Positions 56,346-64,000 of a DNA stretch of 64,000 nt are shown here, in pieces (the stretch's first letter is position 1; each line of letters opens with the position of its first letter). Where the stretch lies: contig NC_060209.1 of assembly GCF_021130785.1 (NCBI RefSeq), positions 21,785,501 to 21,849,500 of the forward strand. The letters are read 5' to 3'. A program made the translations under genes and the position numbers. Under the pieces are notes generated by a model. That model saw only the letters and a program-made list of their open reading frames with translations. It ran no database searches and was not told where the DNA came from. Origin of the DNA: Homalodisca vitripennis (Eukaryota > Arthropoda > Insecta > Hemiptera > Cicadellidae).

Positions 56346-58624
56346 GTATATAATATCTGGTAAGTCAAGTCACCTGGCACTAATTTAGAAGCAATTCAGA
56401 TTTTTATTTACCAGCTTGATAATTTACTAGAGATGGAATATGCAAATAATGTCTTACGTTCTTGAAATTGGTTCCTGTATCTTGTATTGATGTAGTCTAT
56501 TTTTTTATCCTGGATCATCAAACAACAACTGCAATATCGGTGACAGAAATTTTAAAATTTAGAGATAGTAAAGTGAAATAGTCACCATACGTAGAGTAAT
56601 AGACATAATAGAGTAGACCGAGCAAGTTTTCAAATAAATAATTATAGAATTTTCGAAATTTATTTCAGGTATTATTCGATTTTAGCACTTTAATTTTAGT
56701 ACAATACGTTTCCGATTTGTATTTACCACATACACATCTTAGTCTGGAATCTAAAAATACATTAAGTTAGTTTATTAGGGTGAGAACTACCTAAGGTGAG
56801 GAGTGGAATTATATTTTGATGCATTTTTGTATTGAGGATATTAAATGACATTTGTTTAAATATATATACTACTAAATAATGATATAAGGGCAGTAATGAT
56901 AGTAACATTACAATTGTGTATGAATGATGCTAGTGTTTTACTATTTTGTTTTGTTTGGTTCAATATTCGTTTCATCAAACAGATTTACTGACAAACCCAA
57001 TAACAACATCGAACTAAATACTATCATCTATCGCCTAGGACTTCCGATAATGGACAATGGTTTATTTCATTTATGTCTTTGGAATACATAATATGAACTC
57101 GGCAATTTTCTAATATACAAAATTAAACAACGTACTTGTGATGTGATGTGATATGATGTATAATATTATCTTTGTTTTTAATAAATAAATAAGTGAAATA
57201 TAAAATAACGATTTTAGATATAAATATAATTACATAGCGCTCAGAAGTATTTAAATTTTTTCACAAGTCCACAAAAACAATACTTTAGAATTTAGCATTT
57301 TACTGGGAGCACCATTGGTAAGTGGATTGGCAAGCTATAAGCAATTGAAAACGGGGTAGTTATTACACAATAACAAAGATATGTTTACTTTGTTGCCATT
57401 ATTGCCAAACAATAAGAGAACAGAAACAAAGTGATAGATACAGGAGTGTTTTGGTATACTGACTGCCAACTTTGCAGATAAACAATCCAGTTAACTTGTG
57501 TTTCTGTAGATGTATTTTAATTGGTTTGTAGCAGAAACATGTTTTCAATTTCATTAATTAGTTTTTCAGGCAGACTTTAAATTTATAATAATATAATACT
57601 TATACCAAATAATTAAATATTTAAAAACAACTTATAAGCCATATTGAAATATTTAAAAATCATTTTATTTTTTTCTCTCTTTTAGGTATTAAAGTTTAAA
57701 ACTATAACGGGTTATAGTGACTCTAAAAACTGCCGTACTTATATAAAACTAGCCTTGGCAAATAACTTTCCTATCATCATATCGTGCCACACCCCGTTCG
57801 CTAATCACAAGCCTTGGCAACTTACTTCCCTGACTATCATAATATCAGGTATATAAATGCTACTGGCATCTAAAAGATATATTATTGTTTTGCGCTATTA
57901 ATATTTAAAATAATAAATTAATATTTATCACTAGTTGCAGATAACATACTAGAAACTGTCCCTATATATACCCTCAAGGTACGTAAAACATGTACCTTTG
58001 GTAAAATATTCTGTCCAAACAAGACAGAATAGCTGTTATTTATGTTACTATGATTTTTCACGTTCACACATCTTGATTAGGGTCAGCAGTAAATTCATTC
58101 CAGCTGCAAAGAAGGCGTTACATTTTCATTAGGTTAAAGCAACCCTTTCCACTTATGTAAACATTTGTTAGCGTGTTATATAATATTATTTTCAATAAGC
58201 TTCCAACTATTCTAATTTATGTATATTTAAATACTACTTACTGTTAAATAGATTTCAAATCCTGTAATTTAAGATACATTATTTAGAAATATCATTGCCG
58301 CTTGCTAAAGAAGATTGCTCGATGAATAACGGAATGTTCTGCTTTTAGAACATCTGAAATATACGCCATAACATACATTGTTCCATATAATTAACGAGTA
58401 GTAATAGTCAGGGTTAATGTGTTAATGCAAATTTTTTTCCCCGTAATGTACGTTTTAAGTATATGCGATTCGTTTTTAAACGCCACAGAAATGTATTCTA
58501 TGATGTATGAAGGTGAATTACAAAATGTGAGCAGAAAGCCTTTATAGAAAAGTCTGCATAGGTTTGTAAATGTAATAATATTGTTACTTATGGTCCCAGA
58601 CCAATAATAATCCAACGTAAGCGC
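56346..58624. other. Block F and duplicated unique DNA in copy 2
   Basis: 56346-56720 is block F. The rest matches 14860-17230, with only about one and a half of the 63-bp repeat units at 57750-57850. No gene is seen. Confidence 0.5.
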
Positions 58625-59060
58625 CATCTCATATTCTCACCTTAAGAAAGAGGTGTCTCAAAATATCCATACTGTTAATCATCGAATTTCCGAGATATAC
58701 TTATCGTCTTTTCAACTTGCGATTGAGATGTACAAAAATATTCCTTAATGTTAATCATAAAAATTTGGATAGCTTTTATCTCCTTATCAACGTGAGATTG
58801 AGATGTACTTAAATATTCCATACTCATAATCATGTACACCCAAAGAGCTCTATATCAATTTGAAAACGAGATGTCCTCAAACATCCTTACTGTGATAATG
58901 AACATTCCGAGTGCTCCTTACCTCCTTATAAACTTGAGATTGGGATGTCCTCAAATATACCTTACTTTAATGATGGACACTCCAAGAGCTCCTTATCTCA
59001 TTATCAACTGGAGATCGAGATGTGCTCAAACATTCTTTACGAGCAATCTTGAAAATTCTA
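58625..59060. repeat. ~75-bp tandem repeat, copy 2
   Basis: Shorter counterpart of 17230-17840. About two units (one 149-bp dimer) fewer. Confidence 0.75.
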
Positions 59061-59592
59061 ATGGATTATCACATTTTTAACCTAGTTATTCTCCTTAAAT
59101 AAAATCCGGAACCTTTTGAAAGTGAGCATTTTCAAATATTCTTACTTTCTTAGAGAGATAAAACAGTGAAAGATATTCTGCTGTCAATTACAGACATTAG
59201 GAGAAATGTTCATCTCTTTTAACTCTCCTATTCTCTCTACGCCAAAACAACTAGGGGTCTTAAAGTTTATTAACATATAATTCCTTACACAGATTTTGCA
59301 TAGATGGTTTCGATGTATAAGGGCACCTATGTAACATATACATTACGTTGTATAATTCTATATAGTCCATATACTAGTAATACTCGAACTAATTTACTGC
59401 CTTATTAATGCTCTTTCGTGGAGCGATTAAATAATTTCATTAGTTGACAGGCCAATAAGTATTTAAAGGTCTATTTTTTACAAAATCTTTTTTCTTAAAG
59501 TTTTTTTTTTTTTTTAAGGATTATACTGTATATAGATAAATCTTATGCTAATACATACATACATACATATATATATTAAATACTAAAAATAT

Positions 59593-60384
<792 letters not shown>

Positions 60385-61640
60385 GGTTTCAGTAGAATAT
60401 ATAAATAACATGTATAATTTAAAACCTTGAAAAGTGGTGAAAAATTTCAAATATTAAAATTTAGTTTGGTAATTTTTTTTAATATTGAACACTACTACAA
60501 TATGAAGTATTAAACTTTGTTCAACGTATGCCACCGTTGCTAAACCTTGTTCCCTCAGCTCATTTATTCTCTTTGCCGTTTCATTTGTAAGGATATTATA
60601 TTTGACGACAGGGTCTTCAGTACTTCAGGGCAGGGAGTCTCTAGGGGCCTAAATGTAATCAGTAGCCAAGAGAACCAAACTCTCCTTGGGACCGTATTAC
60701 TCGTCAAAAATCGACCTAACCTTTCTTCCGGTGGAGTTTGGATCTGACAGATTGTGATTCAGCTACGAATTATTAATGATTGTAAGTAAATTTTTATTCT
60801 TGTTTGATCTTAATTGAAGCTTTTATAAATGAGACGAATCAAAGTAATATACATGACAATGAAGATTTAACACTTCGCCTTAAGTAAAAATTATGTCCCA
60901 ACCTCTCAATTTAAAAATTATTTAACATTTCCCGGGAGCTGTAGTGGGAAAAGGAGTCTTAATAAGTCAATTAATACCACCAAGGTAAACCCTCAATATG
61001 TAAATTCGTATAATCTACGTGTTTACGTGAATGAGTGTGAGTGTGAAAAATGTAAAACCTTAACCTGTAAATGGTTTAGCAGTTCTTGCTCCCTTTTGAT
61101 AATATTCAGTGTATGTCGAGAGAGGCTGGAACTACTTCAGGATATGATAGTTGACACAATACAAGCAGAAAAGTTCATATGAAAATATGTCCTATCTTTA
61201 TTGTGTGTCTGTCAGTTTGTGTGTTTTTATTGAAGATTTCATATCGCAGAACTTAGCTGACGCCTGCTATGCTAATAAAAGGGATGATACAAACATATAA
61301 ATACCTATTATCAATTTCAACTTCAAAATGGTGGCATTTAAAATAACTTTACTCTTAAAATATTTCAATCCTACGTAAATATTACAGGAACTATTTGTTG
61401 TTAATGTAATTAAAGAACTAACCATACAGACTTTGTTTAGATCGGTTGAGAAATAAAATAACTATATACATTTTAGTCGGCCAGTGTTTGTGCTAACACT
61501 TGCGAAACATCCTGTATATTAACATCTCTGAGAATAAATTAAATAGATTTGACAATTACCCCTTCTTCCCCTCCCCTTAAGACTACGGGACTATATTAAA
61601 TAGGATGACCAATTCAGTAATACGTTACATTAAAATGTCT
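60385..61640. repeat. Block E, third copy
   Basis: Single copy in duplication copy 2, with the open frame 60547-60747 kept intact. Confidence 0.7.
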
Positions 61641-62542
61641 TGTTCAGAAGTAACCAACCAGTCCAAGAAAACCGATTTTCAATTACTCCTCTACTCACAA
61701 TTTGTATCGTTTTCATCAATAAAAAATTAAATTTTAACTTAACTTTATGATTGGTGCAATCCAGCTAGACATCTATAACTTACACAGTTCTTCATCTTTT
61801 GTCCTGACTTTTAAAACGCCGGTAAGTATCACAGGATAAAGTTATTGTCGACAACCCTTTACTTATCTCTACAAATTCCTCTGTTATAAATATTATTGGA
61901 TTAATACTTATTTGTATTTTATGCAATTCTGTGTTTTCCCAATAACCAATCAACGTATAGTGTAGAACGTTTGGAAGTTGTTTTGAAAACTTAATTTAAA
62001 TACTTGGGATACATATAATTTTGCATTTAACAACTTACATTTTAATTGATTTTTCTACCGTTTGATACAAAACTTTCTACTTTCAAAACTTCGCTTAGTT
62101 AAAAACTCAATTAATAGTGATAAATCTAGTGATAAGAACATACAAACTAGTACCAACATTGTTATAATGAAAGTCTAAACCTATCGAGTGATAATGGGGG
62201 TCTTATAGTGAGGCATCGCGGAGGGTGGGTAGTGGGTGTAATACCCGGAAGTAAGCTGATCGACCACCGGAAATGTACCCTACTCTATCTGGATTATGGC
62301 CGGAAATGTGGTCAACAGATATAGGCATTTTCATTGTCAATTATTCTCATTCATTTTACCCTCCATAGGCTAAAATAATTTTCTGGTAGGGTACAATACA
62401 GGAAATTAAATAGCCAAGCTTGCAAACCAGTTTTTAAGAAACATTACGTCAGGGTTTCTATGCTTGATCGTTTCGGAATTGTAAGTATAATGTTTATATT
62501 TAAAAATAAAAAGTTTCTTTCATGACTTACTATGTAGGTTTA

Positions 62543-62603
<61 letters not shown>

Positions 62604-64000
62604 TCCTACATATATATTGAAAAGTTCCTACCAATTATAAGCTTTGTAACTAATATTACCATGTGGAAGTGCCTCTGTTTGTTTGTTTTGTCAACTACTC
62701 AACCAATTGTACTGAAATTTTACATGGAAATTCTTGCGATTCTTGCAATAAATATAGGACTATTCTTATTCCCAAAATCATTTCGGGCTACGCCCCACTT
62801 GTCTTTAAAGTAACTAGCTCGTATCTTCGTCTATAAAGTTATGTGATATTAATCGAATGAGCCTGTAAATGTAATTTCAATTTGTTTCCGTTTTTGGCAA
62901 GAAAATTTTCTAAAAGTAATCATAATGTTTAATGCCGATTTAGATTTCATCGATTATATCAGTACTAATTTACCTTAGAAAATGTCCTAAAACATAACAA
63001 GGTCGGTATTTGAATACGAGGACTCCTTTTGAAGCTCTGAATAGACTAAAATATTTTTAAAATTTTGCCATAAATTTAAACAGTTATGAAACCTGTCTAA
63101 TTTGTCTTTTGACAAAAATAGGCTTATATTTTCATAATCGGAAGAGGGGCAAAATCTGGTTTGGAATAAAAATACTAAGACCGTAGTAAATTAAAATGAC
63201 CATAAATATACACTTTGTAACACAGTTACTTGATCTTGGGAAGAAGCCAAACTCAAAATTGGCGTCGAAAACATAATTCACCCGAACCAGAAGTGCTAAA
63301 ACAGCTGCAAAATCTGCGAAATTGCGTGCAAAACCGCAGGTAACTGCTAGTAAACTAAGTAAATTTTCAAACCTTTTAAGATTGAACTGTAGGAGAGAAA
63401 ATCCCAGAAGGTATAAATTTATGCTTCAATTTCTATGTTATCTAGTTTATTAATATGACGGAATCATAATAGAGGTAAATAAATAGATACGATATATGTG
63501 ATGCTGAGATCTGAACACCTGGCAAGATATGTAAGTAGGTGGATAAAGTGTTAACATTGTTCTGTTGTAATGGTGCACATTACAGTTTTTAATGCATGAG
63601 AGGTTTGCCAGTACAAGGCCAAAACATAACCATCTCACAAATGGTTTATAATGGAATCTATCACACGCATTGTGCCAGGAACGGACGGATTTAGTTCCGC
63701 CCAGCAGGGAAACACAATACTGAATTAGGTCATGCATTGCTGGTATAGGTCTAAGCTGCATTCTGTTCTCTATTAGGCAGAATATCGTCTTCCACATATA
63801 GCAGTTTAATTGTCTATTCATAATTTACAATTTGTATTTTCAGCTTTCACATATAAGCACTTTAGTATGTATTAAGTATTATGTATTATGTATTAGTATG
63901 TATTAATCTAACAAAGATAAACGAAAATCATTATATATAATGATTCCCGTTTTAGAGTCATTAGACGTCGGCGCAAGCAATTAAGTGGTACTAAGAAAAA
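61641..64000. other. Duplicated non-coding DNA to the window end
   Basis: Matches 20481-22800. A (TA)n expansion at 62552-62597 is specific to this copy. The minus-strand frame 63450-63821 is longer than its counterpart at 22275 because of base changes and has no recognisable motif. Confidence 0.5.

Overview
The window is AT-rich eukaryotic DNA. It has long intergenic stretches, several satellites, degenerate non-LTR retrotransposons, microsatellites and one large virus-like transposon. The style of the virus-like genes resembles Polinton/Maverick (adintovirus-like) elements of insect genomes, so an arthropod, probably insect, host is likely. The species cannot be named from the sequence, and I found no convincing host protein-coding gene.

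Layout: (1) 1-2825 is featureless DNA plus a tRNA-like cloverleaf set inside an inverted repeat. (2) 2826 to about 22800 is copy 1 of a segmental duplication. It holds a dead Jockey-like reverse transcriptase, a 34/35-bp satellite with higher-order structure, a nested internal duplication, and 63-bp and ~75-bp repeats. (3) 23299-38597 is a 15.3-kb Polinton-like element bounded by ~200-bp terminal inverted repeats (TIRs). (4) 38598-48907 holds a second truncated tRNA-like element, an RT relic, a 132-bp satellite with a three-monomer higher-order unit, and otherwise nothing recognisable. (5) 48908-64000 is copy 2 of the duplication, with a much shorter satellite. It runs off the end of the window.

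The Polinton-like element carries a near-complete virion and replication set: protein-primed type B DNA polymerase, FtsK/HerA-type packaging ATPase, adenain-like protease, double-jelly-roll major capsid, penton/minor capsid, a PLA2-domain virion protein, a pVI/MLP-like basic protein, a fibre-like protein, a VLTF3-like late transcription factor candidate, zinc-ribbon and C2H2 mini-proteins, and a small tandem family of BRO-N genes. I saw no retrovirus-type integrase. Polymerase, ATPase, protease, penton, MLP, one BRO and the right-terminal gene are each broken, while the capsid, PLA2 protein and most small genes are open.

The most striking signal is regulatory. Almost every gene in the element starts at a TAAATG core preceded by an AAATTTTCC-like block, which strongly resembles the poxvirus late promoter. 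In one or two places the TAA is also the stop codon of the gene before. The same motif, without the ATG, is repeated twice in each unit of a 235-bp tandem array beside the polymerase gene, together with two palindromes. I read this as a viral-type autonomous transcription system with a linked factor and a possible hr-like enhancer/origin.
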